This document shows positions 38,916-48,631 of a stretch of DNA of 49,074 bases, piece by piece. This DNA comes from Polynucleobacter sp. 78F-HAINBA (GTDB taxonomy: Bacteria; Pseudomonadota; Gammaproteobacteria; Burkholderiales; Burkholderiaceae): the NCBI RefSeq assembly GCF_018882325.1, contig NZ_JACVOQ010000011.1, positions 1-49,074 on the forward strand, read 5' to 3'. The translations under genes and the position numbers were made by a program. The notes below the pieces were generated by a model, which saw only the letters and a program-made list of their open reading frames with translations, had not been told where the DNA came from and did not search any database. Within the stretch, counting starts at the first letter, position 1. Each line of letters starts with the position of its first letter.

Positions 38916-40820
38916 ATGACTTTAAATTCCATTCACTCTCCTGCAGATTTAAAAAAACTTCCCCGTGAGCAGCTTCCTGCTCTCGCAGATGAGTTGCGTC
39001 AGTTTGTATTAGATTCTGTTTCTAAAACGGGCGGACACCTTTCATCCAATCTAGGAACGGTTGAATTATCGATTGCGCTGCACTATGTCTTCGATACACC
39101 ACAGGATCGAATCGTCTGGGATGTGGGTCATCAAAGCTATCCACACAAAATTTTGACTGGTCGTCGTGAGCGCATGAATACCTTGCGTCAGTTTGAAGGC
39201 TTATCTGGTTTTCCACGACGCGCTGAAAGTGAATACGATGCCTTTGGTACCGGCCACTCCTCAACAAGTATTTCTGCGGCAATGGGTATGGCGCGCGCCT
39301 TCCAAACCAAAGGTGAAAAACAAGTTGCTGTTGCCGTGATTGGCGATAGCGCGATGACTGGTGGCATGGCATTTGAAGCCATGAACAATGCCGGCGTGTA
39401 TGACGACTTGCCATTGGTAGTAATTCTGAATGACAACGATATGTCGATCTCGCCAGCAGTGGGTGCACTCAATCGACACTTGGCCAGATTATTAAGTGGC
39501 AATATTTATTCTGCAACGAAGAAGGGTATTGATAGCGTCTTATCGATTGCCCCTCCATTGCGTGAGTTTGCAAAGCGTTTAGAAGATCATGCCAAGGGCA
39601 TGGTTTCACCATCAACTATTTTTCAAGAGTTTGGCTTTAACTACTTTGGACCAATCGATGGTCACGATTTAGATGCGCTCATTCCGATGTTGCAAAACGT
39701 ACGCCGTTTGGCGCTTGAGGGGCGTGGCCCACAGTTCTTGCATGTCGTGACGCGCAAGGGTCAAGGCTATGAGTTGGCTGAAGCGGACCCAGTTCTGTAT
39801 CACGGTCCTAGTAAGTTCAATCCAGAAGAAGGCGTTAAGAAATCTACTGGCACGACTCAAAAAACCTTTACTCAAGTATTTGGTGAGTGGCTCTGCGATA
39901 TGGCGCATGCCGATCCATTGTTAATTGGTATTACGCCAGCAATGCGCGAGGGCTCTGGTCTCGTAGAGTTTGAGCAGAATTTCCCGAAGCGTTATTACGA
40001 CGTCGGCATTGCTGAACAACACGCAGTCACTTTTGCTGCTGGTATGGCATGCGAAGGTATGAAGCCTGTAGTGGCGATCTATTCAACCTTCTTGCAACGC
40101 GCCTACGATCAACTGATTCATGATGTGGCGATTCAGGATCTTCCAGTGTTATTTGCATTGGACCGTGCTGGCTTAGTTGGCGCAGATGGCGCAACGCATT
40201 CAGGTGCATATGACATTCCGTTCTTACGTTGCATTCCGAATATGTTGGTCTTGACGCCTGCTGATGAAGCAGAGTGTCGCGATTTATTAACTACCGCATT
40301 TCATCAGCCACACCCAAGCGCAGTTCGCTACCCGCGTGGCGCTGGTGTTGGCACTATTCCTTCAAAAGAATTACGTACCGTGCCATTAGGCAAAGGTGAG
40401 TTACGCCGTAAGTCCAATGCCCCTGCAGGTCAACGCATTGCAATTTTGGCTTTCGGAACTTTGCTCTACCCAGCACTTGAAGTGGCCGAGCAAATTGATG
40501 CTTCAGTTGCCAATATGCGCTTTGTAAAACCATTGGATCTTGAGCTTCTTAAATCCTTGGCGCAAGATCATGATTATTTTGTGACGATTGAAGATGGCGC
40601 GATTCAGGGTGGTGCCGGAAGTGCTTGCTTGGAAGCGCTCTCCGCTATGGGTATCAATAAGCCCCTATTGCAATTGGGTCTTCCAGATGAATTCGTGGAG
40701 CATGGCGATTACAAGCTCTTGATGAGTAAGTGCGGCCTAGACTCTGAGGGGATTGCAAAGGCTATTTCCCTACGTTTTCCTATGAAAACTGCTACAAATC
40801 CTATGGTTGCAGGCAAATAA
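38916..40820 (+). CDS. dxs: 1-deoxy-D-xylulose-5-phosphate synthase
   Basis: Thiamine-diphosphate enzyme that joins pyruvate and glyceraldehyde 3-phosphate in the first MEP-pathway step. The ThDP motif starts at [20 protein letters not shown] and ends at [39 protein letters not shown] and the [10 protein letters not shown] region are also typical. The ATG at 38916 follows a GAAG; a TTG directly before it is less likely. 634 residues. Confidence 0.97.
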   Translation: MTLNSIHSPADLKKLPREQLPALADELRQFVLDSVSKTGGHLSSNLGTVELSIALHYVFDTPQDRIVWDVGHQSYPHKILTGRRERMNTLRQFEGLSGFPRRAESEYDAFGTGHSSTSISAAMGMARAFQTKGEKQVAVAVIGDSAMTGGMAFEAMNNAGVYDDLPLVVILNDNDMSISPAVGALNRHLARLLSGNIYSATKKGIDSVLSIAPPLREFAKRLEDHAKGMVSPSTIFQEFGFNYFGPIDGHDLDALIPMLQNVRRLALEGRGPQFLHVVTRKGQGYELAEADPVLYHGPSKFNPEEGVKKSTGTTQKTFTQVFGEWLCDMAHADPLLIGITPAMREGSGLVEFEQNFPKRYYDVGIAEQHAVTFAAGMACEGMKPVVAIYSTFLQRAYDQLIHDVAIQDLPVLFALDRAGLVGADGATHSGAYDIPFLRCIPNMLVLTPADEAECRDLLTTAFHQPHPSAVRYPRGAGVGTIPSKELRTVPLGKGELRRKSNAPAGQRIAILAFGTLLYPALEVAEQIDASVANMRFVKPLDLELLKSLAQDHDYFVTIEDGAIQGGAGSACLEALSAMGINKPLLQLGLPDEFVEHGDYKLLMSKCGLDSEGIAKAISLRFPMKTATNPMVAGK

Positions 40821-40845
40821 GTCATTTTTGCTTGAAAATAGAGCC

Positions 40846-41673
40846 ATGAACGACATCAACACCGCCTTTCTGAAACCGCAAGCCATGCCGGATATTCAAT
40901 CCTCGCATGATGAGCGTGCTTTGCCAATTGAGCAGGTGGGGATTCGGGGATTGCGTCATCCATTAACTATTCGCACTCAGACAGGCGTTATGCCTGCTGT
41001 TGGTAATTTTGAAATGGATGTGGCTTTACCTGCGCATGTGAAGGGCACTCATATGTCCCGTTTCATTGCGCTTTTGCAAAAACACAATGAGCCTATTGAT
41101 AGCGCATCTGTAGTTGCAATGGTGCGTGAGATGTTGCCGCTACTCAATGCAACAGAAGGTCGCATTCAATTTACTTATACGCACTTCGTTAAAAAAGCTG
41201 CACCAGTATCTGGTGTTGAAAGCTTGATGGATTACGAAGTAACTTGGGTTACAAAAGCTAAACAAAATGCGTCTGGCGTAATCGACGTTGAGTTAAACCT
41301 CCGCGCTTTAGTTCCAGTGATGAGTTTGTGCCCTTGCTCAAAAGAGATTTCTGAGTACGGCGCACACAATCAACGCTCACATGTAACGATGTCTGTTGAG
41401 CTTGATCCACAGACTAAGATGACAGTAGAAGATTTGGTTGCGGCCGCTGAGAGCCAAGCCTCTAGCGAGTTGTGGGGCTTGCTCAAGCGCCCTGACGAGA
41501 AGTGGGTTACTGAGCGTGCGTATGACAATCCAAAGTTTGTAGAAGACTTAGTCCGCGATGTTGCCGGCCAACTTAAAGGCGATGATCGTATTTTGTCTTT
41601 AGTGGTTGAGGCTGAGAACTTTGAATCGATTCACAATCACAGCGCCTACGCCAAAATTAGCCTGACTAAGTAA
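40846..41673 (+). CDS. folE2: GTP cyclohydrolase FolE2 (type IB)
   Basis: Converts GTP to dihydroneopterin triphosphate, the entry to folate and related pterins. The sequence is of the FolE2 family, not classical FolE: MSLCPCSKEISEYGAHNQRS contains the metal-ligand cysteine, and KWVTERAYDNPKFVEDLVRD is a family block. FolE2 works with metals other than zinc and in many bacteria is the zinc-limitation form; I see no Zur site. I start at ATG 40846 (275 residues), because the upstream codons overlap the end of dxs. It is 25 bases after dxs. Confidence 0.95.
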   Translation: MNDINTAFLKPQAMPDIQSSHDERALPIEQVGIRGLRHPLTIRTQTGVMPAVGNFEMDVALPAHVKGTHMSRFIALLQKHNEPIDSASVVAMVREMLPLLNATEGRIQFTYTHFVKKAAPVSGVESLMDYEVTWVTKAKQNASGVIDVELNLRALVPVMSLCPCSKEISEYGAHNQRSHVTMSVELDPQTKMTVEDLVAAAESQASSELWGLLKRPDEKWVTERAYDNPKFVEDLVRDVAGQLKGDDRILSLVVEAENFESIHNHSAYAKISLTK

Positions 41674-41695
41674 TCAGCACTAAATCGAGAGTTAC

Positions 41696-42769
41696 TTAAG
41701 CGAGATTATTGCTCGTCAAATCCCAACGGGGTTTGATATCAAAAGCACCTGAAGTAGTTGAGCCATTATTTTCTGCCAACATGCGCAGTGCTCCAGCAAA
41801 TGCAATCATGACCCCGTTATCGGTGCATAGATCGACTGGCGGGTAGTGCACTTCAAATCGATTCTTCTTAGCGCTGGCATTGAGAGCTGAACGTAATTGC
41901 AAGTTGGCACCCACACCACCAGCAAGCACCAAATGTTTGCAACCAGTTTGCTTGAGCGCCTTCTCTGATTTACTAATGAGCACCGCCACCAAAGAGTCGA
42001 CAAAACTGCGTGCGAGGTCCGCATGAAATGTTGCAATTTCATTGGAATCGGTAATGCCTAGTGCCTCAAATTTTTTCACCTGGTTCAGAACCGCTGTTTT
42101 GAGACCGGAGAAAGAAAAATCCAAATCTCCCGAATGCAGCATCGGTTTGGGCAGGTCAAATCTGCCGGATTGACCTTTTTCTGCCAATTTTGAGATGGCG
42201 GCGCCACCCGGGTAGTCCAAACCTAGTAATTTGGCGGTTTTATCAAAGGCCTCTCCAGCAGCATCGTCTAAGGTTTCGCCTAGAAGTTGGTATTTACCAA
42301 CCCCACTGACTAGCATTAACTGGGTATGCCCGCCTGAGACTAAAAGGGCAATAAAGGGAAATTCCGGTACAGAAACCCCTAAAAGTGGGGAAAGTAGGTG
42401 TCCTTCAAGGTGATGTACCCCGATGGAGGGCAAATTGAGGCCTTGGGCCAAGGATTTGGCAAAAGCGCTTCCTACAAGCAGTGCGCCAGCCAAGCCGGGG
42501 CCTTGGGTATAGGCAACAGCATCAATATTCTTTAACTTGAGCCCAGCCTCATGCAAAGCATCGTCCAGAAGGGGTAAAACCCGCCGTATATGGTCTCTAG
42601 AGGCCAATTCTGGGACAACGCCCCCGTAATCCCGGTGCATTGCTATTTGGGAGTGCAAAGCCTGTCCTAGGATGCCCTGATGGGCTGGGGCGTGGTTTTC
42701 CCAGGGGGAGGTGTCGTATACGGCTACCCCGGTCTCATCACAAGAAGTTTCTATGCCTAAAACAATCAT
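41696..42769 (-). CDS. tsaD: tRNA N6-threonylcarbamoyladenosine transferase subunit TsaD
   Basis: Kae1/Qri7-family ASKHA protein that transfers threonylcarbamoyl to A37 of ANN-decoding tRNAs, which would include the interrupted tRNA-Ile in this window. N-terminus [19 protein letters not shown], metal-binding [12 protein letters not shown], and [10 protein letters not shown] are characteristic. 357 residues is normal. It is divergent from rpsU, an arrangement conserved in proteobacteria. Confidence 0.96.
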   Translation of the reverse strand: MIVLGIETSCDETGVAVYDTSPWENHAPAHQGILGQALHSQIAMHRDYGGVVPELASRDHIRRVLPLLDDALHEAGLKLKNIDAVAYTQGPGLAGALLVGSAFAKSLAQGLNLPSIGVHHLEGHLLSPLLGVSVPEFPFIALLVSGGHTQLMLVSGVGKYQLLGETLDDAAGEAFDKTAKLLGLDYPGGAAISKLAEKGQSGRFDLPKPMLHSGDLDFSFSGLKTAVLNQVKKFEALGITDSNEIATFHADLARSFVDSLVAVLISKSEKALKQTGCKHLVLAGGVGANLQLRSALNASAKKNRFEVHYPPVDLCTDNGVMIAFAGALRMLAENNGSTTSGAFDIKPRWDLTSNNLA

Positions 42770-42784
42770 TTTTTTGCTTGGTCG

Positions 42785-42793
42785 TGCTAGAAT
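42785..42793 (+). promoter_or_regulatory. Extended -10 promoter of the rpsU operon
   Basis: TGCTAGAAT (TG, one base, TAGAAT) lies in the tsaD-rpsU gap; the predicted start is near 42800, about 45 bases before the rpsU ATG. No clear -35. Confidence 0.45.
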
Positions 42794-42846
42794 CGCTGTT
42801 CAGTTAATTTTTCGATATTTTTCGAGCATATACGAGTTAAACAAGT

Positions 42847-43059
42847 ATGACTACAGTCCGCCTCCGTGAGAACGAACCTTTTGAAGTGGCATTGCGCCGT
42901 TTCAAGCGCACCATTGAAAAAAATGGTCTTTTGACAGACTTGCGTGCCCGCGAGTTCTACGAGAAGCCAACGGCTGAACGTAAGCGTAAAAAGGCCGCTG
43001 CTGCTAAACGCCATTACAAGCGTATTCGCAGCCAGATGTTGCCTAAAAAGCTTTACTAA
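42847..43059 (+). CDS. rpsU: 30S ribosomal protein S21
   Basis: 70-residue basic protein: [20 protein letters not shown], then [20 protein letters not shown] and an Arg/Lys-rich tail, the standard S21 sequence. First gene of the macromolecular-synthesis cluster rpsU-yqeY-dnaG-rpoD. A terminator follows, so S21 can be made in excess of primase. Confidence 0.97.
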   Translation: MTTVRLRENEPFEVALRRFKRTIEKNGLLTDLRAREFYEKPTAERKRKKAAAAKRHYKRIRSQMLPKKLY

Positions 43060-43094
43060 TCGAATTTAAAAGCTCTCCTCACCGAGAGGCTTTG

Positions 43095-43129
43095 AAACCC
43101 GCTGACGGTGAAACGCAGCGGGTTTTTGC
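43095..43129 (+). terminator. Intrinsic terminator after rpsU
   Basis: AAACCCGCT and AGCGGGTTT form a nine-base stem around a 13-base loop, followed by TTTT. A weaker hairpin (AAAGCTCTC with GAGAGGCTTT, about 43068-43093) precedes it. An internal terminator at this place is known from the E. coli rpsU-dnaG-rpoD operon. Confidence 0.85.
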
Positions 43130-43178
43130 TTTTGAATCGCCAGCAATTTATTAGATATTGAATACCGGGAAAAATGCC

Positions 43179-43625
43179 ATGAGTCTAAAAGATCAAATCA
43201 CCGAAGATATGAAAAACGCAATGCGTGCAAAAGAAGTAGCGCGCCTTGGAACTATCCGTCTTTTATTGGCAGCTATCAAGCAACGTGAAGTAGACGATCG
43301 TATTGTGATGGATGATGCGAGTGTGATTGCTACCGTTGAGAAGATGATTAAGCAGCGCAAAGACTCCATCTCCCAATTTGAAAAAGCCAATCGTGATGAT
43401 TTAGTCGCAATTGAAGCGGCTGAGATGGTCATTCTGCAAGATTACTTACCTGCACAGTTATCTGATGCTGAAGTGGAAGCGGCCGTGGCTGCAGCAGTTG
43501 CATCTACCGGTGCGGCTGGCCCACAAGACATGGGCAAAGTGATTGGCGTTCTTAAAGGTCAGTTAGCTGGTAAAGCTGACATGGGCAAAGTTTCTGGTTT
43601 AGTAAAAGCTGCACTCGCCAAGTAA
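43179..43625 (+). CDS. yqeY: GatB/YqeY domain protein
   Basis: 148-residue helical protein of the YqeY family, related to the tRNA-binding tail of the GatB amidotransferase subunit. It begins MSLKDQITEDMKNAMRAKE and contains RLLLAAIKQREVD and a C-terminal DMGKVIGVLKGQLAGKADMG, all typical. The ATG at 43179 is preferred over a TTG at 43158. Its role is not established; its place between rpsU and dnaG is conserved. Confidence 0.92.
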   Translation: MSLKDQITEDMKNAMRAKEVARLGTIRLLLAAIKQREVDDRIVMDDASVIATVEKMIKQRKDSISQFEKANRDDLVAIEAAEMVILQDYLPAQLSDAEVEAAVAAAVASTGAAGPQDMGKVIGVLKGQLAGKADMGKVSGLVKAALAK

Positions 43626-43652
43626 AGTAAAAGTAAGCCTCATCCACTACTG

Positions 43653-45602
43653 ATGGCTCTCATACCCCAATCCTTCATTGCCGATTTATTAAATCGGGTT
43701 GACATCGTGGATGTGGTTGGGCAGCACGTGAAGTTAAAAAAAGCGGGCGCAAACTATCAAGGTTTGTGCCCCTTCCATTCTGAGAAGTCTCCTTCATTTT
43801 CAGTATCACCTACCAAGCAGTTCTATCACTGCTTTGGTTGTGGGGCGCATGGTTCTGCCATCAGTTTTCTCATGGAGTATTCCGGTCTTGGTTATGTTGA
43901 TGCAATTGAAGATCTAGCTCGTTCGGCAGGATTGGATGTACCACGTGAAGAGCGCACTGCGAATGATGTTGCACGCCAACAGCAAACCATGGCCTTAAGT
44001 GAGGTCATGAGTTCAGCGGCAGACTGGTATCGCCAGCAACTCAAGGTGGCACCTCGTGCAGTTGAATACCTCAAGGGGCGCGGCCTTACTGGTGAGATCG
44101 CTAAACGCTACGCTTTAGGTTATGCGCCTGATGGTTGGCAGGGGCTTGAAGCGGTCTTTGGTACTTATGCCAACGATGAAGTGGCAAAGACTTTGCTTGA
44201 GGGTGGCTTACTTATTCAGAGTGAGCAAGGCGATAACAATCAAACAGCGCGTCGCTATGATCGTTTTCGTGATCGCATCATGTTTCCGATTCGTAATCCT
44301 AAAGGTCAGACAATTGGCTTTGGTGGACGCATTCTCGATCAAGGTGAGCCCAAGTATTTAAATTCTCCCGAGACGCCACTATTCTCCAAAGGCAATACGC
44401 TCTACGGATTATTCGAAGCAAGACAAGCCATTCGCTCTCAAGAATACGTACTCGTATGTGAGGGCTATATGGATGTCGTAGCGCTCGCGCAATTGGGCTT
44501 CCCCAATGCGGTAGCTACATTAGGTACGGCCTGTACCGCGAATCACGTGCGTATGTTATTACGTCAAACCGATCGCATCGTATTTTCATTTGATGGTGAC
44601 TCTGCTGGTCAGCGCGCTGCTCAGCGTGCGTTGGAAGCATGCCTACCCCTAATGTCTGATGACAAAGAGATTCGTTTCTTATTCTTGCCGACAGAGCATG
44701 ATCCAGATAGTTATGTCCGTGCTTATGGCGCACCTGCTTTTGAAAAAGTTATCAAAGAAGCCATGTCGATCTCGAGCTTCTTCTTTAAGATTGCTAGCCA
44801 AGACCATGAGCTCACAACACCTGAAGGTAGAGCTCAAACACATCACGCAGCAAAACCTTTGTTGCTATCGATGCCGCCAATCGCATTGCGTACACAAATC
44901 TTGCGTGAGCTAGCTATTCGTACAAATTCAACGCCTGCAGAGTTAGAGTCTTTCTGTGGATTGACGGTGGCTCCTGCGCCAGTGCAACAGGGTTCTTATG
45001 CAACAACGAATCAGCGTGCACCCAACTTCGTTCAAGCCAATAGTGGCAATCGGACGCAAGGTGCACCGTGGCAAGCATCTAAAGGCTCGGCCAAAAGAGC
45101 GCCTATCCAAAACATTCCACCACCTCAGGCTCCTACGGATTTAGCAGAACAGATGTTGCGTGTCTTGATTCAGTTTCCGCATTTAGGAAAAGCTTTGGAT
45201 GCTAACAAGCGGACGCTTGCTTTGCAGGCCTCCGAATTGCGTTCAGAAAAAGCCTTGGAGCTCATGAAGGATTTGTTAGTCCAATGTGACCAGGTTGAAT
45301 TGATTCCTGGTGAGAATGGCAAGCCACCATCAGTAGGTGCTGGCGCATTTGCACTATTTCAAGAGCAGTTATCCCGTAGTGAACTTGCCCCACTCTATGA
45401 AGTGTTGAGAAAACGCGTGATGGGCTCTGATTTAGATCTTGATGGCGCTGTTGCAGATCTTGAGGGGGCATTCAAAAAACTGGAACTTACCCACCTCAAG
45501 ATGGAAATGACGGAAATCGCTCAAAAGATCGCTGCTAGCACTGCTACAGAGCAAGATCGAGCTCGATATCGCGAGCTGGGCGAAAGATTGAAATTCTCCT
45601 AA
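43653..45602 (+). CDS. dnaG: DNA primase
   Basis: Synthesises RNA primers for replication. The N-terminal CHC2 zinc finger (CPFHSEKSPSF, then HCFGCGAHG; about 40-65), the core with YALGYAPDGW, the TOPRIM domain with LVCEGYMDVVALAQLG (about 270) and FSFDGDSAGQRAA, and a C-terminal helicase-binding domain after a polar Pro/Gln-rich linker (about 440-495) are all present. 649 residues is normal. Confidence 0.97.
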   Translation: MALIPQSFIADLLNRVDIVDVVGQHVKLKKAGANYQGLCPFHSEKSPSFSVSPTKQFYHCFGCGAHGSAISFLMEYSGLGYVDAIEDLARSAGLDVPREERTANDVARQQQTMALSEVMSSAADWYRQQLKVAPRAVEYLKGRGLTGEIAKRYALGYAPDGWQGLEAVFGTYANDEVAKTLLEGGLLIQSEQGDNNQTARRYDRFRDRIMFPIRNPKGQTIGFGGRILDQGEPKYLNSPETPLFSKGNTLYGLFEARQAIRSQEYVLVCEGYMDVVALAQLGFPNAVATLGTACTANHVRMLLRQTDRIVFSFDGDSAGQRAAQRALEACLPLMSDDKEIRFLFLPTEHDPDSYVRAYGAPAFEKVIKEAMSISSFFFKIASQDHELTTPEGRAQTHHAAKPLLLSMPPIALRTQILRELAIRTNSTPAELESFCGLTVAPAPVQQGSYATTNQRAPNFVQANSGNRTQGAPWQASKGSAKRAPIQNIPPPQAPTDLAEQMLRVLIQFPHLGKALDANKRTLALQASELRSEKALELMKDLLVQCDQVELIPGENGKPPSVGAGAFALFQEQLSRSELAPLYEVLRKRVMGSDLDLDGAVADLEGAFKKLELTHLKMEMTEIAQKIAASTATEQDRARYRELGERLKFS

Positions 45603-45636
45603 GAATTTTCTGATTTAACTCTAGAAAAACCTGAAA

Positions 45637-45670
45637 TTTACCCCATATTTTGAGTGTGGAAGGGGGTAAA
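45637..45670 (+). other. Inverted repeat upstream of the rpoD promoter
   Basis: TTTACCCC (45637-45644) and GGGGTAAA (45663-45670) are perfect 8-base complements separated by 18 bases. A-tract rather than T-tract follows, so it is not a standard terminator for dnaG. It could be a factor-binding site or hairpin just before the rpoD -10. Confidence 0.35.
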
Positions 45671-45685
45671 AAAGTCGCAATCGAC

Positions 45686-45691
45686 TATAAT
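45686..45691 (+). promoter_or_regulatory. -10 hexamer of rpoD
   Basis: A perfect TATAAT. With a start near 45698 the leader would be about 128 bases and contain an inverted repeat CCACTTGC/GCAAGTGG (45725-45732 and 45756-45763). No good -35 at 15-19 bases, and no clear Shine-Dalgarno before the rpoD ATG. This gives rpoD its own promoter in the operon. Confidence 0.5.
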
Positions 45692-45825
45692 CCTCTATTC
45701 CCAGAAAAAACCGATTTAATTCAGCCACTTGCGCTTTATTTTGAAGAAATTTGGGGCAAGTGGACAAAGTAGCTGCGCCTAAGCAGTCGAGAACAATCAT
45801 CAGTAACGTGAGTAAGTGCTAATAA

Positions 45826-48381
45826 ATGCCAAATATTAAGAAAAAACCAGCAGCTAAATCAGCCAAGCCAGCAGTCAAAGCTAAGGCACCAGCAAAGCCA
45901 GCGGCAAAAGCGAAGGCTCCTGCTAAACCAGTTGCCAAGGCAAAAGCCCCGGCTAAGCCAGTAAAGGCAGCGGCTAAACCAGCTAAGGTGCCAGCAAAAC
46001 CAGCACCGAAAGCAAAAGCACCAGCTAAGCCTGTAGCAAAAGCGAAAGCACCAGCCAAACCAGTGAAGGCTCCTGCTAAAGCGGCTAAGCCAGTTGCGAA
46101 GACAAAAGCACCAGCTAAGCCAGTTGCAAAAGTACCAGCTAAACCAGTAAAGGCTCCTGCAAAGGCAGCGGCTAAACCGGCTAAGACGCCAGCAAAACCT
46201 GCAGCAAAGGCCCCAGCCAAACCATTAAACGCTCCCGCAAAGGCGCCGACTAAAGTTGTAGCTCCTAAGGTTGAAGCGGTGAAGGAAGTTAAGCCAGCCA
46301 AGGAAGTTAAAGAAGCTAAAGGCAAAAAGGCCAAGGAAGTTCAAGTGGAGGTTGTGGCCACTGAGGAAGTGAAAAAAGGCCGCAAGCCAAAGGCGGATGC
46401 TCCTGCAGAAGGCGCTGAGCCAGTATTAACTGATCGTCAAAAAGCACGTGAGCGCAAAGCAAAAGAAAAAGCGCTCCTAAAAGAATTCGCTGCACAACAG
46501 TTAGGTTCTGAAGAGCAGCAAGAATTACGCCGTACCCGTCTGAAGACATTGATCAAGATGGGTAAGTCCAAGGGTTACTTAACTCATGGCGAAATGAATG
46601 ACGTCATGTCAGATGAGTTGTCTGATGCCGATGCATTAGAAACACTGATCAGTCTTTTGAATGACATCAACATTACTGTTTACGAGCAGGCTCCAGATGC
46701 TGAGACACTTCTTTTAAATGAGAATGCCTCGGCAACCACTTCTGAAGAAGAGGCTGAAGAAGAGGCGGAAGCCGCTTTAGCTACTGTTGATTCAGAGTTC
46801 GGTCGTACAACTGATCCAGTGCGTATGTATATGCGCGAGATGGGTACCGTTGACCTCTTGACTCGCGAAGGCGAGATCGTCATTGCGAAGAAGATTGAAG
46901 CAGGCCTCAAAGACATGGTGATGGCTTTGGCCGCTTGCCCTGTCACGATTGGCGAGATCTTGGCTAACGTAGACAAAATTGCTAGTGGTGAGATGGAGAT
47001 TGATCAGTTTGTAGACGGATTGGTTGACCCTAATGCAGAAGATATTAAGCTTGGACCAGAAGAGCCAGAAGTTGACCCAGATGCTGAAGAGGGTGACGAA
47101 GAAGGCGGTGAAGATGAAGGTGGCGGCGGTGGCGGTGGCGCAGCTACAGCTAACGCTAAGCAACTAGAGGAGTTGAAGCAAATCTCCTTAGAGAAGTTTG
47201 CGATTGTTCGTACGCAAGCTGACAAGATGCGTCGTGCATTTGATAAAGAGGGTTATAACTGCCCAGCTTATATCAAGGCACAAGAAGCTATTCGTGGTGA
47301 GTTGCTTGGTTTCCGTTTGACTGCAAAGAGTGTTGAGAAGTTATGTGACACCATGCGTTCGCAAGTTGATCAGGTTTGGAAACTCGAGCGCGGTATTGTG
47401 AGTTTGTTAGTCGACAAAGTTGGAGTCAATCGTGGTGAAGTATTAAAAGACTTCCCTAAGATGTCAATGAACCTCGAGTGGACTGCCAAGTTACTCAAAG
47501 AAAACAAGCCATACACAGCATTGTTGCAACGTAACGTTCCAGCGATTCAAGAACTTCAACAGAAGTTAATTGATATTCAAACTCGTGTTGTATTGCCACT
47601 TCCAGAATTAAAAGAAGTGAACAAGCAAATGATTGCGGGCGAGAAGCGTGCGCGTGAAGCGAAGCGTGAGATGACTGTTGCCAACTTACGCTTGGTAATC
47701 TCGATTGCTAAGAAATACACCAACCGTGGTTTGCAGTTTTTGGATTTGATCCAAGAAGGTAATATCGGTTTGATGAAGGCGGTAGATAAGTTTGAATACC
47801 GTCGTGGTTATAAGTTCTCTACTTATGCAACTTGGTGGATCCGTCAGGCGATTACCCGTTCTATCGCTGACCAAGCACGTACGATCCGTATCCCAGTTCA
47901 TATGATTGAGACGATCAATAAGATGAACCGTATTAGCCGTCAAATCTTGCAAGAAACTGGTCATGAGCCAGATGCTGCAACCTTGGCACTTAAGATGGAA
48001 ATTCCTGAGGACAAGATTCGCAAGATTATGAAGATCGCTAAAGAGCCAATCTCCATGGAAACACCAATTGGTGACGATGAAGATTCTCATTTGGGTGACT
48101 TCATTGAGGATGGCAATACTTTGGCTCCGGCTGAAGCGGCATTGCATGACTCGATGCGTGATGTGGTTAAAGACGTTCTCGATTCATTGACACCGCGTGA
48201 AGCAAAAGTATTACGTATGCGCTTTGGTGTTGAGATGAGCACAGACCACACTCTCGAAGAGGTAGGTAAGCAGTTTGACGTTACTCGTGAACGTATTCGT
48301 CAGATCGAAGCCAAGGCTCTGAGAAAAATGCGTCATCCAAGCCGCAGTGACAAACTCAAGACCTTCCTCGAAGAAGATTGA
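45826..48381 (+). CDS. rpoD: RNA polymerase primary sigma factor (sigma-70) with long Lys/Ala/Pro N-terminal extension
   Basis: 851 residues against 613 in E. coli. Residues 1-146 are almost only Lys, Ala, Pro and Val in units like KAPAKPVA, resembling histone-H1 tails; 147-200 is charged linker; region 1.1 follows (about 235-290, [20 protein letters not shown]). Region 1.2 begins [16 protein letters not shown]. The spacer before region 2 carries an acidic and poly-Gly stretch (about 418-455). Region 2 ([34 protein letters not shown]) and the region 4 helix-turn-helix ([18 protein letters not shown]) are intact. In-frame stops directly before the ATG show the extension belongs to the gene. 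Confidence 0.96.
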   Translation: MPNIKKKPAAKSAKPAVKAKAPAKPAAKAKAPAKPVAKAKAPAKPVKAAAKPAKVPAKPAPKAKAPAKPVAKAKAPAKPVKAPAKAAKPVAKTKAPAKPVAKVPAKPVKAPAKAAAKPAKTPAKPAAKAPAKPLNAPAKAPTKVVAPKVEAVKEVKPAKEVKEAKGKKAKEVQVEVVATEEVKKGRKPKADAPAEGAEPVLTDRQKARERKAKEKALLKEFAAQQLGSEEQQELRRTRLKTLIKMGKSKGYLTHGEMNDVMSDELSDADALETLISLLNDINITVYEQAPDAETLLLNENASATTSEEEAEEEAEAALATVDSEFGRTTDPVRMYMREMGTVDLLTREGEIVIAKKIEAGLKDMVMALAACPVTIGEILANVDKIASGEMEIDQFVDGLVDPNAEDIKLGPEEPEVDPDAEEGDEEGGEDEGGGGGGGAATANAKQLEELKQISLEKFAIVRTQADKMRRAFDKEGYNCPAYIKAQEAIRGELLGFRLTAKSVEKLCDTMRSQVDQVWKLERGIVSLLVDKVGVNRGEVLKDFPKMSMNLEWTAKLLKENKPYTALLQRNVPAIQELQQKLIDIQTRVVLPLPELKEVNKQMIAGEKRAREAKREMTVANLRLVISIAKKYTNRGLQFLDLIQEGNIGLMKAVDKFEYRRGYKFSTYATWWIRQAITRSIADQARTIRIPVHMIETINKMNRISRQILQETGHEPDAATLALKMEIPEDKIRKIMKIAKEPISMETPIGDDEDSHLGDFIEDGNTLAPAEAALHDSMRDVVKDVLDSLTPREAKVLRMRFGVEMSTDHTLEEVGKQFDVTRERIRQIEAKALRKMRHPSRSDKLKTFLEED
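45835..46255 (+). repeat. Degenerate coding repeat in the 5' end of rpoD
   Basis: DNA encoding recurring [10 protein letters not shown] and KPVKAPAK units. The units share segments such as AAAGCACCAGCTAAGCC but use varied codons (GCA, GCC, GCT; CCA, CCT, CCC), so this is an old expansion kept by selection on the protein rather than a very recent slippage array. Confidence 0.8.
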
Positions 48382-48394
48382 TCCAAAGACTAAC

Positions 48395-48435
48395 GGGCCT
48401 ATAGCTCAGTTGGTTAGAGCAGAGGACTCATAATC
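48395..48435 (+). pseudogene. 5' half of a tRNA-Ile(CAU) gene, intron-less remnant
   Basis: 41 bases matching the first 41 exon bases of the complete tRNA at 48595, with one change (T for C at tRNA position 6). It runs through acceptor 5' arm, D arm, anticodon CAT and four bases beyond (AATC) without the intron, then changes to unrelated AT-rich DNA. It starts 13 bases after rpoD. It looks like the left-over half of an ancestral or integration-split tRNA gene. Confidence 0.85.
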
Positions 48436-48594
48436 TAATTAAGTTTTTTGATTTATTAAAATTACTTAATTAAATCAAGTATTTACATGTAGTAAAAGTT
48501 GTAAAAATTGCTTCTACAGTGCTTCTACACTTTTTAGACCTAATTACTGGCCTAGCGAGTGGAGAAACACTGAAGCAAGTAAGATTAAGTTTTA
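48436..48594. other. AT-rich scar between the tRNA half-gene and the complete tRNA
   Basis: 159 bases without an ORF. Contents: an inverted repeat TTGATTTA/TAAATCAA, and a tandem direct repeat GCTTCTACA (two copies 11 bases apart, about 48511-48530), then a T run. Short direct repeats beside a tRNA fragment resemble the arm region of an integrase attachment site. A weak TAAGAT at 48580-48585 could be the -10 of the downstream tRNA. Confidence 0.4.
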
Positions 48595-48631
48595 GGGCCC
48601 ATAGCTCAGTTGGTTAGAGCAGAGGACTCAT

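Noticed and set aside
45819..46334. Long minus-strand ORF of hydrophobic Ala/Gly/Phe repeats opposite the start of rpoD
   Set aside because: It is the exact reverse complement of the Lys/Ala/Pro repeats of rpoD; its pattern is a by-product of that codon composition.
48395..48435. Calling the 5' half copy a functional second tRNA
   Set aside because: The 3' arm of the anticodon stem, the T arm and the acceptor 3' arm are absent; only the first 41 bases match.
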